The notes: generated from the letters alone by a model not told the origin. Shown: positions 1 through 6,691, counted from the stretch's first letter. The stretch: 13,945 bases of DNA from Candidatus Nanopelagicales bacterium (GCA_025455985.1 JALOLM010000017.1:1-13945); one strand, 5' to 3'. Made by a program: numbers and translations.

Positions 1-1463
1 GCCAGCTCGATGGCCACCCGCTCGTAGTGGCGCTGGATCGACTTCATGATGATGAACAGCACGGGGATCGCGATGCACACGATCCAGGCGCCCCGCGTGA
101 ACTTGGTCCCCAGGACAATCACCAGCACCGATCCGGTCATGACAAAACCGATGCTGTTCACCACCCGCCTACGCACATACGACGAGCGGACGCTGGGATC
201 CTCTTCTGTGCCCAACAGTCGCGTCCAGTGACGGATCATGCCCAATTGGCTCAGGGTGAAACTGATGAACACCCCGACGATGTACAGCTGGATCAGCGCC
301 GTCACACTCGCGTCGAAGATGTAAACCAACGCGATCGCCAAGAAAGCCAGCGTGACGATTCCGTTGCTGAACGCAAGACGGTCGCCACGGTTGTGCAACT
401 GCCGCGGAAGGTAGTTGTCCTGCGCCAGGATCGAGCCCAGTACGGGGAAGCCGTTGAAGGCTGTGTTGGCAGCCAGCACCAGGATCAGGGCGGTCACCGT
501 CGAGACGAAGATGAACATCGGCGTGAAGTTGCTGAAGACCGCCTGGGCGATCTGGGCGATCACCGTTTTCTGATCCTGACCCTCGGGCAAGCCGATCAGG
601 TCCGCGCTGTTCTCTGCCACCTTCACCTTCGTCACGAGCGCGAGCAGGGTGATCGACATGAACATCGTGATGCTCAGCACCCCGAGCATCACGAGGGTCT
701 TGGCGGCGTTCTTGGATTTCGGTTTGCGGAAGGCCGGGACACCGTTGGAGATCGCCTCGACGCCGGTCAGCGCCGTACAACCGGAGGAGAACGCGCGCGC
801 CAGCAGGAACACCAGTGCGGCGCCGGTGAACGTGGCCTCGGGCTTGATCTCGTAGTTGGCCGACTCGGCGAGGATCTGATCGCCCGCGGCCAGCCGGACT
901 CCGGCGGTCACGATCATGGCGAAGATGCCGAAGATGAAGGCATAGGTGGGGATGGCGAACAGCGTGCCCGACTCCCGGACCCCGCGCAGATTCAGCAGCG
1001 TGACGATCACGATCATGCCGATCGTGAGGGCCACCAGATGTTGGCCGAACCATGGGATGGCTGAGGCGATGTTCGCCGACGCCGCCGACATCGACACGGC
1101 CACCGTGAGGATGTAGTCGACCAGGAGGGCACTGGCAACGGTGAGACCGGAGTTGGGACCGAGGTTGGTCGTCACGACCTCGTAGTCACCACCACCGCTG
1201 GGATAGGCCTGAACGTTCTGACGGTAGGAGGCCACCACCACGAGCATGACCGCGACGACGCCGAGCGCCACGTACGGCGAGAACGCAAAAAGCGCCAGGC
1301 CACCCAGCGACAGCACAAGCAGGATTTCTTGGGTCGCGTACGACACAGACGACAACGCGTCGGAGGCGAACACCGGCAGCGCGATCCGTTTGGGCAGCAG
1401 GGTTGCGTGCAGATTCTCACTGCGCTGGGCCCGGCCGAGCAGGATCTCCTTGGGTGAGAGCAC
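1..1463 (-). CDS. kimA: KimA-like APC-superfamily potassium permease, C-terminus cut by the window edge
   Basis: This is a multi-spanning inner-membrane transporter, predicted to import K+ (probably with H+). The 487 visible codons show a short N-terminal stretch, then hydrophobic helices with the motifs FASDALSSVSY (about 32-42), QAYPSGGGDYE (85-95), LLVDYILTVAVS (113-124), LLNLRGVRESG (156-166), ALTGVEAISNGVP (231-243) and LYIVGVFISFTLSQ. From memory, B. subtilis KimA uses an Asp and a Tyr in its SSDALSSVAY segment, a Tyr and a Thr in DYILT, and a Thr and a Glu in LTGVE; all are kept here (D35, Y42, Y117, T120, T233, E236). KimA is about 607 residues, so roughly 120 or more are missing. The GTG start is chosen because TACGAT lies exactly 6 nt upstream and homology begins soon after. 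It diverges from ceoB-ceoC, the same arrangement as Rv2690c next to Rv2691/Rv2692 in M. tuberculosis. A general amino-acid permease is the alternative. Confidence 0.85.
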   Translation of the reverse strand, partial: MLSPKEILLGRAQRSENLHATLLPKRIALPVFASDALSSVSYATQEILLVLSLGGLALFAFSPYVALGVVAVMLVVVASYRQNVQAYPSGGGDYEVVTTNLGPNSGLTVASALLVDYILTVAVSMSAASANIASAIPWFGQHLVALTIGMIVIVTLLNLRGVRESGTLFAIPTYAFIFGIFAMIVTAGVRLAAGDQILAESANYEIKPEATFTGAALVFLLARAFSSGCTALTGVEAISNGVPAFRKPKSKNAAKTLVMLGVLSITMFMSITLLALVTKVKVAENSADLIGLPEGQDQKTVIAQIAQAVFSNFTPMFIFVSTVTALILVLAANTAFNGFPVLGSILAQDNYLPRQLHNRGDRLAFSNGIVTLAFLAIALVYIFDASVTALIQLYIVGVFISFTLSQLGMIRHWTRLLGTEEDPSVRSSYVRRRVVNSIGFVMTGSVLVIVLGTKFTRGAWIVCIAIPVLFIIMKSIQRHYERVAIEL

Positions 1464-1475
1464 GACTCGATCGTA
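1464..1475 (-). promoter_or_regulatory. Candidate leaderless -10 of the KimA-like gene
   Basis: Read on the minus strand, TACGAT (1475 to 1470) fits the actinobacterial TANNNT -10 and is followed by CGAGTC and then the GTG start codon. A transcript starting at the G of GTG would have no leader. A purine-rich GGGCGGGGG stretch is also present, but it sits about 15 nt or more upstream of the GTG, which is far for a Shine-Dalgarno site. No good -35 was seen. Confidence 0.5.
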
Positions 1476-1512
1476 GAACCCCCGCCCTTCTGCACGCGCG
1501 CAAGGCGGCACT

Positions 1513-1539
1513 TGCCCTGCGGGTTACAGCAGGCGGGCA
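1513..1539. promoter_or_regulatory. Dyad in the divergent kimA/ceoB promoter region
   Basis: CCTGC (1516-1520) and GCAGG (1529-1533) form an inverted repeat around 8 nt, and TGCCC (1513-1517) and GGGCA (1535-1539) give an outer, imperfectly aligned pair. It lies in the 89-bp space between divergent starts, just upstream of the ceoB -10, so an operator is plausible. In GC-rich DNA a dyad of this size can also arise by chance. Confidence 0.25.
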
Positions 1540-1540
1540 G

Positions 1541-1552
1541 TAGCGTTGAGGG
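1541..1552 (+). promoter_or_regulatory. Candidate leaderless -10 of ceoB-ceoC
   Basis: TAGCGT (1541-1546) is followed by six bases (TGAGGG) and then the GTG start at 1553. The purine run touches the start codon, too close for normal Shine-Dalgarno spacing, so a leaderless transcript starting at the GTG is the better reading. The -35 region is weak. Confidence 0.5.
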
Positions 1553-2218
1553 GTGCACTTCGTGGTGATGGGTTGCGGCCGAGTGGGTTCCCGGCTGGCG
1601 CGCAATCTCGATGAGATGGGCCATTCGGTGTCGGTCATCGACCGGCTCGAATCGTCTTTCAGCCGGCTGGGGTCCAACTTCGAGGGGGCGACGATCCAGG
1701 GCATCGGCTTCGACCGTGACACCCTGTTGGCCGCCGGCATCGAGCAGGCGCAGGCATTCGCCGCTGTCAGCAGCGGTGACAACTCCAACATCGTGGCGGC
1801 CCGGGTGGCCCGCGAGAAGTTCTCCGTGGAGCGGGTGGTCGCACGTATCTACGACCCCCGACGGGCTGCCATCTACGCACGCTTGGGCATTCCGACGGTG
1901 GCAACCGTCGCGTGGAGTTCCGAGCAGATCATGCGTCAACTGCTGCCGGGCGACCCCGAGCAGATGTGGATCGACGACACCGGAGCCGCGGTCCTGCACC
2001 GGGTCAATCTGGATCGCTCCTGGTACGGCCACCGTGCGGAGGATCTGACCTTCGCGTTGCCCAGCAGGGTGGCCATGATCTACCGGGAGGGCGGGGTCGT
2101 GGTACCCACGGCGGACAGTGTGCACCAAGAAGGGGACGACCCGGTCCTGCTCACCGCAAAGGAGTCCGTTGAACAGGTCAGTGAGCACTGTGCAGGCAAG
2201 GCGGTGACCCCCGAATGA
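1553..2218 (+). CDS. ceoB: TrkA-family K+ uptake regulatory protein CeoB (RCK_N-RCK_C)
   Basis: A 221-residue cytosolic nucleotide-binding protein that gates or regulates a K+ transporter. The N-terminal Rossmann fold starts at once with MGCGRVGSRLARNL (GxGxxG), followed by the acidic end of strand 2 (VIDR), a GFDRDTLLAAGIEQA stretch, and AAVSSGDNSNIVAARVAR. The second half is the RCK_C domain, ending in a hydrophobic LLTA strand. From memory it closely matches M. tuberculosis CeoB (Rv2691), including FDRD, GIE, FAAVSSGDNSNI and VVARIYD. The next gene overlaps by four bases (ATGA), so the two are translationally coupled. A TrkA pair encoded without TrkH but beside an APC-type permease suggests that the permease is the partner, which is inference. 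The start is the GTG directly after a leaderless -10. Confidence 0.92.
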   Translation: MHFVVMGCGRVGSRLARNLDEMGHSVSVIDRLESSFSRLGSNFEGATIQGIGFDRDTLLAAGIEQAQAFAAVSSGDNSNIVAARVAREKFSVERVVARIYDPRRAAIYARLGIPTVATVAWSSEQIMRQLLPGDPEQMWIDDTGAAVLHRVNLDRSWYGHRAEDLTFALPSRVAMIYREGGVVVPTADSVHQEGDDPVLLTAKESVEQVSEHCAGKAVTPE

Positions 2219-2868
2219 AGGTGGCAATCGCAGGTGCGGGCAAGGTCGGAAAGTCCATCGCACGCGAACTCGTGGGGATCGGGCACGAAGTCCTGCTCAT
2301 CGACCGGGACACCGACATCGTCTCCGGCACCACGATCGAGGGGGCCCAGATCGTCAAGGCCGACGCCTGCGAGATGGCGTCGTTGGACCAGGTAGGACTC
2401 GAGCAGTGCCAGGTCGTCGTGGCCGCCACCGGTGACGACAAGGTCAATCTCGTCGTATCACTGCTGGCCAAGACCGAGTACGGCGTACCCCGTGTTGTGG
2501 CGCGGGTGAATCACCCCAAGAACGAGTGGCTTTTCGACGACATGTGGGGGGTGGACGTTGCGGTGTCCACGCCGCGGTTGCTGAGCGCTCTGGTCGAGGA
2601 GGCGGTCGCGGTCGGCGACCTGGTGCGCCTGATGACGTTCCGGCAGAGCAAGACGAACCTGGTCGAGATGACTCTGCCGTACGACTCCAATGTGATCGGG
2701 CGTGCCGTCGGGGACGTGGAGTGGCCGGTCGACACCGCGTTGGTGGCAATTCTGCGCGAGGACCGGGTGATCTCACCCAGCGCTGACGACCCGCTGGAAG
2801 TCGGAGACGAGTTGCTCTTCGTGGCAACCGATGAACAGGAGAAGGCCCTCTCGGACCTCCTGCACTGA
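2215..2868 (+). CDS. ceoC: TrkA-family K+ uptake regulatory protein CeoC (RCK_N-RCK_C)
   Basis: A 217-residue RCK protein, the partner of CeoB. The Rossmann motif is at residues 1-20 (KVAIAGAGKVGKSIARELVG), then LLIDRDTDIV. The central part, with ATGDDKVNLVVSLLAKTEYG, VPRVVARVNHPKNEWLF and WGVDVAVSTPRLLSALVEEA, closely resembles M. tuberculosis CeoC (Rv2692) as I recall it. The C-terminal RCK_C half ends with LEVGDELLFVATDEQEKALSDLL. The two RCK proteins probably assemble together as the cytosolic ring on a K+ transporter; a ligand (NAD(H), ATP or c-di-AMP) cannot be told from sequence alone. The start codon lies inside the end of ceoB. Confidence 0.92.
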   Translation: MKVAIAGAGKVGKSIARELVGIGHEVLLIDRDTDIVSGTTIEGAQIVKADACEMASLDQVGLEQCQVVVAATGDDKVNLVVSLLAKTEYGVPRVVARVNHPKNEWLFDDMWGVDVAVSTPRLLSALVEEAVAVGDLVRLMTFRQSKTNLVEMTLPYDSNVIGRAVGDVEWPVDTALVAILREDRVISPSADDPLEVGDELLFVATDEQEKALSDLLH

Positions 2869-2920
2869 CCGCCTTTCGGCTGATCCTGCCGACTTGGGAC
2901 GCGGGTCACTTCTCTGCTTT

Positions 2921-2937
2921 GTCGGCATTCCGCCGAC
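2921..2937 (+). terminator. Possible hairpin terminator of ceoB-ceoC
   Basis: GTCGGC-ATTCC-GCCGAC is a perfect 6-bp stem with a 5-nt loop, 52 nt after the ceoC stop. A second small palindrome (CCTCG-CCG-CGAGG, 2957-2969) follows. Neither has a T-run, which is common for actinobacterial terminators but leaves the call weak. Confidence 0.35.
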
Positions 2938-3002
2938 CGGCACGAGTGGGCGCCGTCCTCGCCGCGAGGTTGGAGAACAGTCACCCGGCCCTTTTTGCGG
3001 TT

Positions 3003-3048
3003 CTTCGGATCTCAGCGGGGCCCTCTACTCCCCCGTTCAAATCCGAAG
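3003..3048. repeat. Hairpin made of two inverted repeat copies (copies A and B)
   Basis: Arms 3003-3020 and 3031-3048 pair over 18 positions with two mismatches and one G-T, around a 10-nt loop. Each arm is one copy of a repeat whose best-kept core is ATCCGAAG preceded by CCCCG. The right arm contains GTTCAAATCC, which mimics a tRNA T-loop, but there is no matching T-stem. No T-run follows, so this is not a standard terminator. Confidence 0.55.
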
Positions 3049-3102
3049 CGCCCCACAATAGGTGCCAGATTCCTGAATTGGGCGTGTCTCGGTGCCACCT
3101 TT

Positions 3103-3124
3103 CGGGGACTTCGGATGTGAGGGG
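3103..3124 (-). repeat. Degenerate repeat copy C
   Basis: On the minus strand this reads CCCCTCACATCCGAAGTCCC, sharing the CCCC start and ATCCGAAG core with the copies at 3003-3048. It has the same orientation as copy A. It is the least clear of the local copies. Confidence 0.4.
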
Positions 3125-3173
3125 AGAGTCTGGCCGTGCGGTGGGGCCGCGTGCTTTTCAGGTTGGCGGCACC

Positions 3174-3257
3174 CCTTGATCAACCTGGTAGGTACACCCA
3201 CAAGGCCCCAATGTGGACAATTCGGACGCATTTACGTACATTTTGGGTTGATCAAGG
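3174..3257. repeat. 12-bp perfect inverted repeat containing two TTGATCAA palindromes
   Basis: CCTTGATCAACC (3174-3185) and GGTTGATCAAGG (3246-3257) are exact reverse complements separated by 60 nt. Each arm itself contains the 8-bp palindrome TTGATCAA, with the two centres 72 bp apart (close to seven helical turns). The stretch between is AT-richer than its surroundings and holds a small AATGT/ACATT pair. It may be a pair of operators, a small mobile element's ends, or a structured RNA; no target duplication or transposase is visible. Confidence 0.5.
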
Positions 3258-3303
3258 TCACTCAGGCGCCATTCTCAACCGCAAAAGTACGCGTGCACTC
3301 ATC

Positions 3304-3327
3304 ACCGGCCGCAGCCGCGAGGCCGGT
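3304..3327. repeat. GC-rich hairpin
   Basis: ACCGGCC (3304-3310) and GGCCGGT (3321-3327) form a perfect 7-bp stem with a 10-nt loop. No T-run follows on either strand. It could help end transcripts coming from the GH3 gene on the minus strand, but that gene stops some 140 bp away. Confidence 0.3.
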
Positions 3328-3398
3328 CGCACAAATTGACTGATTAGCCGCGATGAGCGGACCGAACCACGAGCCGCCCAGTCCACACCGGGTCCAAA

Positions 3399-3423
3399 CC
3401 CCCGCTGAAATCCGAAGCACCCC
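3399..3423 (+). repeat. Degenerate repeat copy D
   Basis: The copy begins CCCCCGCTGAAATCCGAAGC and ends ACCCC. It matches copy B in 11 consecutive positions of the core (AAATCCGAAGC) and in the flanking C runs. Confidence 0.5.
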
Positions 3424-3451
3424 TTTAGCACCATTTCGGGCCGCCCGAGCA

Positions 3452-3475
3452 CTCCCGCTCAAACCCGAATCAGCC
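3452..3475 (+). repeat. Degenerate repeat copy E, overlapping the GH3 stop codon
   Basis: The copy begins CTCCCGCTCAAACCCGAATC, a diverged version of copy D, with the same orientation 53 bp away. Its end covers the last codons and stop of the minus-strand GH3 gene. On the GH3 transcript, TTCGGG at the stop can pair with CCCGAA at 3440-3435, which may act as a weak terminator. Confidence 0.4.
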
Positions 3476-5008
3476 CACGCGGGCACACGGTTTGGGCCCC
3501 TTGACCGGGAGCCCGCCGAGGGTCTCGAGTCGGCCCGCAATCGCCTGTCCGGCCGCCCAGCCGGAGGCCGCCACGTCCCCGTAGGTCAGAACCCGTTGCC
3601 GGGCTGCACCGTTGAGCGCTGCGTAGGGCGAGCCGGTGGCCACCCAGACATCGGTGGCGCCGGGCGACCCGGACGACACCACAACCCGGATCCCGCCGGA
3701 ACGCACACCAGCAGCCCGCAGGCCTTGCCGAACCCCTTCGGCCACCGGACCGGACCCGATAACAGTGGCGCCATTGCCGACCAGTTTGCGACACGTGCCG
3801 AGCACCGTGATCCCGGCCTCGGCGCCGTCCCGCGCGATCCGCCGGGTCAGCTTCGTTCCGGGTTTCGGGGGGTATGTGGGTGGCGCCTCGAGCAGGCCGA
3901 GCCGCTGCTTGGCGGCCAGCACGTGTTCGACCGCATCGCGCACACGGGCTTTGCTCAATCCGGAACCCTGGGCTGCCAGCACTTGAGCCACAGCCCGGTT
4001 TGGGTCGTTGGGCATCAGCAGCACGTCGCCTCCGGCCCGGATGACTTCCACCGCCAGTTTCGGACGACTGGCGACTGCGGCCATCCCCAGGGAGTCGCTG
4101 ACCACCAGTCCATCGAAGCCCATGCGCTCACGAAGGATCCCGGTCACGATCTTCTTGGAAACGGTCGCCGGTCGGTTGTCGTATGCGGGCACCGTGACAT
4201 GGGCAACCATGATCGCCGGCACCCCGGCGTCCACGGCGTCCTGGAACGGGGGCAAGTCGATCCGGGCCATCTGCGCACGTGAGTGTGTGACCTTGGCCAG
4301 TCCCAGATGGCTGTCGGTCGCCGTGTCGCCGTGGCCTGGGAAATGCTTCGCCGTGGACAGAATTCCCGCCTGGTCGAAACCCTCCACCTGACCGGCCACA
4401 GCCCGGCCCACGACACCGGGGAAGGCGCCCGGTGATCGGATCCCGATGACCGGGTTGCTCGGCCGCACATTCACGTCGGCCACTGGCGCGAAGTCGAGAT
4501 TGACACCGGCCGCGGCCAGCCATCGTCCGGTCACCTTCGCGACATTGGTTGCGGCTTGCGACCCACGTTCGGCGTCGCCGGCGACCGCTGCGCCCAGCAC
4601 CATTGCACCCGGCAGCGTCACCGGCATCCGCAACCGGCGCACGAGAGTGCCGTTCTCCTGATCCGCGCCGATGAGCAGAGGCGGGAGGCCTAGTTGACGT
4701 GCCTGCGCCTGGGCGGCCTTCACCACAGCCCGCCACTGCTTGGCGTTGCCCTGAGCCATGATGATCAACCCGCCGGGTTTCGTGTTACGCACGACAGCCC
4801 GGGCGGCAGCCGGATCCAGGGTGTCGATCGAAGGCATGATCAATTGCCGCACGCGCTGCGCACGAGTCAACCCTTGATAGACATCGTCGACGGGATCGAC
4901 CACGGCAGTCGGCGAATCGGTCACCGCCTGAGCCACCTGGTCACTGGCCGTGCCGCCGCCGCACGCGGCCAGGGCGACGGCACATGCGGCCACAACCATT
5001 GTTCGCAT
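3470..5008 (-). CDS. GH3 beta-N-acetylglucosaminidase-like lipoprotein (NagZ/LpqI type)
   Basis: A 512-residue exported enzyme predicted to remove N-acetylglucosamine from cell-wall fragments. Residues 1-16 form a lipoprotein signal with lipobox LAAC (Cys16), so it should be anchored to the outer face of the membrane. The GH3 barrel runs from about 45 to 375: LLIGADQENG, FAPVADVN, then the NagZ signature KHFPGHGDTATDSH (221-234), whose Asp232 and His234 form the expected acid/base dyad, MVAHVTVPA, and FDGLVVSDSLGM with the likely nucleophile Asp305. The sequence after about 380 is an additional alpha/beta part with Cys406 and Cys508. Single-domain NagZ and mycobacterial LpqI (about 390 residues) lack it; B. 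subtilis NagZ has a second domain. The ATG start is six bases after a TAGGCT -10. Turnover or recycling of peptidoglycan is the likely role. Confidence 0.9.
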   Translation of the reverse strand: MRTMVVAACAVALAACGGGTASDQVAQAVTDSPTAVVDPVDDVYQGLTRAQRVRQLIMPSIDTLDPAAARAVVRNTKPGGLIIMAQGNAKQWRAVVKAAQAQARQLGLPPLLIGADQENGTLVRRLRMPVTLPGAMVLGAAVAGDAERGSQAATNVAKVTGRWLAAAGVNLDFAPVADVNVRPSNPVIGIRSPGAFPGVVGRAVAGQVEGFDQAGILSTAKHFPGHGDTATDSHLGLAKVTHSRAQMARIDLPPFQDAVDAGVPAIMVAHVTVPAYDNRPATVSKKIVTGILRERMGFDGLVVSDSLGMAAVASRPKLAVEVIRAGGDVLLMPNDPNRAVAQVLAAQGSGLSKARVRDAVEHVLAAKQRLGLLEAPPTYPPKPGTKLTRRIARDGAEAGITVLGTCRKLVGNGATVIGSGPVAEGVRQGLRAAGVRSGGIRVVVSSGSPGATDVWVATGSPYAALNGAARQRVLTYGDVAASGWAAGQAIAGRLETLGGLPVKGPKPCARVG

Positions 5009-5020
5009 CGCCCCAGCCTA
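5009..5020 (-). promoter_or_regulatory. Candidate leaderless -10 of the GH3 lipoprotein gene
   Basis: On the minus strand TAGGCT (5020 to 5015) is followed by GGGGCG and then the ATG. The geometry is the same as for the KimA-like gene, ceoB and the ROK gene. The -35 is not convincing. Confidence 0.5.
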
Positions 5021-5039
5021 AGTGGTTCATGTGCCGCCC

Positions 5040-5078
5040 GAGTCCACCGGCGGCGAGCGGCCTTACGGCAGTGGACTC
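5040..5078. promoter_or_regulatory. 8-bp perfect inverted repeat between divergent genes
   Basis: GAGTCCAC (5040-5047) and GTGGACTC (5071-5078) are perfect reverse complements around 23 nt. The repeat lies about 20 bp upstream of the GH3 -10, within the 222-bp divergent space shared with the oxygenase gene. It may be an operator. The rest of this space shows one weak repeat-like copy (CCCCGTCCGATCCGAAGAA, 5174-5192) and no clear oxygenase -10. Confidence 0.4.
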
Positions 5079-5217
5079 ACGCAAGGCCGCGCCATGCCCC
5101 GGATCGCCGAACGGGGGAATCAACGGCATCACAGCACCGACGTGAGGCAGAATGATAGGCGCGAGCGGACACACCCCGTCCGATCCGAAGAATGTCAGCC
5201 GGAGATCCCGGCCGACC

Positions 5218-5223
5218 AGGAGG
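5218..5223 (+). promoter_or_regulatory. Shine-Dalgarno site that fixes the oxygenase start
   Basis: AGGAGG lies 7 nt before the ATG at 5231. An in-frame start at 5192 would add 13 residues but has no comparable site, so 5231 is preferred. Confidence 0.85.
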
Positions 5224-5230
5224 TGTTTCA

Positions 5231-6664
5231 ATGAGCGTTCTGTCCCAGATCTTCGAACCCCTCGGCCTGCACACTGCAACCGATGCCGACGCAGAGGTCA
5301 TCATCTTGCGCGACGTCCCCTCAGCGGCGTTGCTCGACGAGATCGGACGGCGGGAACACGCCATTGTCTGCTCGACGAACCCGCAGGCGCTCCAGGCGCT
5401 GGGCGTCGCCACATCGCGGTTGCCCGCTCGTCCCTCACAGGACCCACTGGTCGCCGACCCGGTGCACACAGTCGTGGCCGGCCGACTGACTTTCCCCCTC
5501 GCAGGCGCGTTCGGCATCGATGCTGACGAGGTCTGGGCCACAGCTGACGACGTGCCCGTAGCCGGCAAGATCGGGTCACTGGCCGTGCTGGCCGGCCGGT
5601 GGGAAGACGTGGCGGCCACCGACGACGGTGCCGTGTTCTGGACCGAGACGGTTCTGGACCGTCACGACCCCGACGTCGTGGCTTCGGTGCTGTCGGCACT
5701 GACCCTTCCCGGCCCTGAGGTGGATCACCCGCCGGTGAGCCTCATCGACGGTTCCGGATGGTCGGTTCCTGACGTCCCCGATGTCCCGATCAACTCCCCG
5801 GCCTTCCTGCAGGCTGTTGCCCACGCGGGGCGCACCCTTCCGGCAGCCGTCTACGAGGCACTCGTGGATTTCGTCGACGATGCGCCTGCCAGTGGTGCGT
5901 TGCTGCTGGAGAACATGGCGCTGGGTGACCTGCCACCAACCCCCGAGGACCCCCTGCTGGCAGACAAACCGGACCGGATCTCCGAGTTCACCCTGCTGAC
6001 AGTCGGACGTCTGCTGGGTCGACCGGTGGGTTACCTCCCGGAGCACGGTGGCGACGTGGTGCAGAACATCTCCCCCACCCGCCGCAACGCCGACCGCCAG
6101 GTGTCGACCTCCAGCAAGTCGATGCTGGAATTCCACACAGAGGCCGCGTTCCACCCCCACCGGCCGCGCTACCTGCTCCTGCTGTGCCTACGCGGTGACC
6201 CTTCAGCGGCCACGACGCTGTGCAGCATCTCCGCGGTGCTGGACACCCTGACTCCACGCTCGCGGGCGGTGCTGTTCCAACCGCGGTTCACCACCGGTAT
6301 TGACGAGTCCTACGCCGGTGGCCGCTCTGAGGCCCGATCGGTGCAGCGTCCGGTCCTGTACGGAGACCCTGAGAACCCCAAGATGTGGCTGGATGCCGAT
6401 CTGATGAGCGGGATCGACCCGGATGCTCAAGACGCCCTCGACGAGTTGGCCCGTCTCGTGCGCGAGCACGCGACAGGGGTGACCCTCAAGGCCGGCGACC
6501 TGCTCGTGGTCGACAACGACGTGGCGGTGCATGGACGGACGCCGTTCAAGCCGCGTTTTGACGGCACCGACCGATGGCTGCAGCGGACTTTCGTCGTGGC
6601 GGACCACACTGCCGCCGACGGATCCCGCAACGGCCGGGTGATCACCACGGAGTTCATCGCCTAG
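5231..6664 (+). CDS. Clavaminate-synthase-like Fe(II)/2-oxoglutarate oxygenase with an unrecognised N-terminal part
   Basis: A 477-residue cytosolic protein. Residues from about 165 to 477 match the clavaminate synthase/asparagine oxygenase (TauD/TfdA) fold: LLLENMALGDLPPTP (224-238), VQNISPTRR, LEFHTEAAFHPHRPRYLLLLCL with iron ligands His302 and Glu304, the distal ligand His434 in VHGRTPF, and Arg448 in DRWLQRTF, 14 residues after that His as in clavaminate synthase and VioC for 2-oxoglutarate binding. All catalytic residues are present, so it should hydroxylate or oxidise a small substrate, often an amino acid or peptide in this group. The first 160 residues carry no motif I know; stand-alone members are about 325-360 residues. 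It is followed 63 bp later by a uridine phosphorylase, which may hint at a nucleoside-linked substrate. The substrate is not predictable here. Confidence 0.85.
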   Translation: MSVLSQIFEPLGLHTATDADAEVIILRDVPSAALLDEIGRREHAIVCSTNPQALQALGVATSRLPARPSQDPLVADPVHTVVAGRLTFPLAGAFGIDADEVWATADDVPVAGKIGSLAVLAGRWEDVAATDDGAVFWTETVLDRHDPDVVASVLSALTLPGPEVDHPPVSLIDGSGWSVPDVPDVPINSPAFLQAVAHAGRTLPAAVYEALVDFVDDAPASGALLLENMALGDLPPTPEDPLLADKPDRISEFTLLTVGRLLGRPVGYLPEHGGDVVQNISPTRRNADRQVSTSSKSMLEFHTEAAFHPHRPRYLLLLCLRGDPSAATTLCSISAVLDTLTPRSRAVLFQPRFTTGIDESYAGGRSEARSVQRPVLYGDPENPKMWLDADLMSGIDPDAQDALDELARLVREHATGVTLKAGDLLVVDNDVAVHGRTPFKPRFDGTDRWLQRTFVVADHTAADGSRNGRVITTEFIA

Positions 6665-6685
6665 CGACACGCGTCCCGGCAGCCC

Positions 6686-6691
6686 TAGGCT
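6686..6691 (+). promoter_or_regulatory. Possible -10 for the uridine phosphorylase gene
   Basis: TAGGCT in the 63-bp gap is identical to the hexamer upstream of the GH3 gene. It lies 36 nt before the GTG, so a transcript would carry a leader of about 30 nt. No clear -35 was seen; read-through from the oxygenase gene is equally possible. Confidence 0.25.

Larger units (their letters stand above)
2869..3469. other. Gene-poor 600-bp intergenic region
   Basis: No reading frame here looks like a protein: the short ORFs on both strands lack known motifs and convincing start contexts, and they overlap one another. The stretch holds small hairpins after ceoC, five degenerate copies of a 20-25 bp repeat, two TTGATCAA palindromes 72 bp apart in an AT-richer patch (about 3181-3300), and a GC hairpin near 3310. 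The M. tuberculosis ceoC neighbourhood, as I remember it, continues with other conserved genes, so this looks like a synteny break. Confidence 0.6.

Noticed and set aside
27..1064. Long plus-strand ORF opposite the permease
   Set aside because: The translation is rich in His, Arg, Asp and Gln with no motif, typical of an antisense frame of a GC-rich gene; the minus strand encodes clear transporter helices.
1464..1552. c-di-AMP (ydaO-type) riboswitch upstream of the KimA-like gene
   Set aside because: The divergent space is only 89 bp, shorter than that riboswitch, and the gene appears leaderless.
3029..3058. tRNA-like 3' half (GTTCAAATCC T-loop motif followed by GCGCCCCACA)
   Set aside because: The bases flanking the T-loop do not pair as a T-stem, the only candidate acceptor strand (GGGCGC near 2949) is over 100 nt away, and no anticodon arm is visible. 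The motif is part of the local repeat family.
3092..3343. Short ORFs in the gap between ceoC and the GH3 gene
   Set aside because: No motifs, no good start contexts, and mutual overlap in several frames; the stretch is better explained by repeats and palindromes.
3003..3475. CRISPR array
   Set aside because: The copies are degenerate, irregularly spaced and in both orientations, and no cas gene is present.
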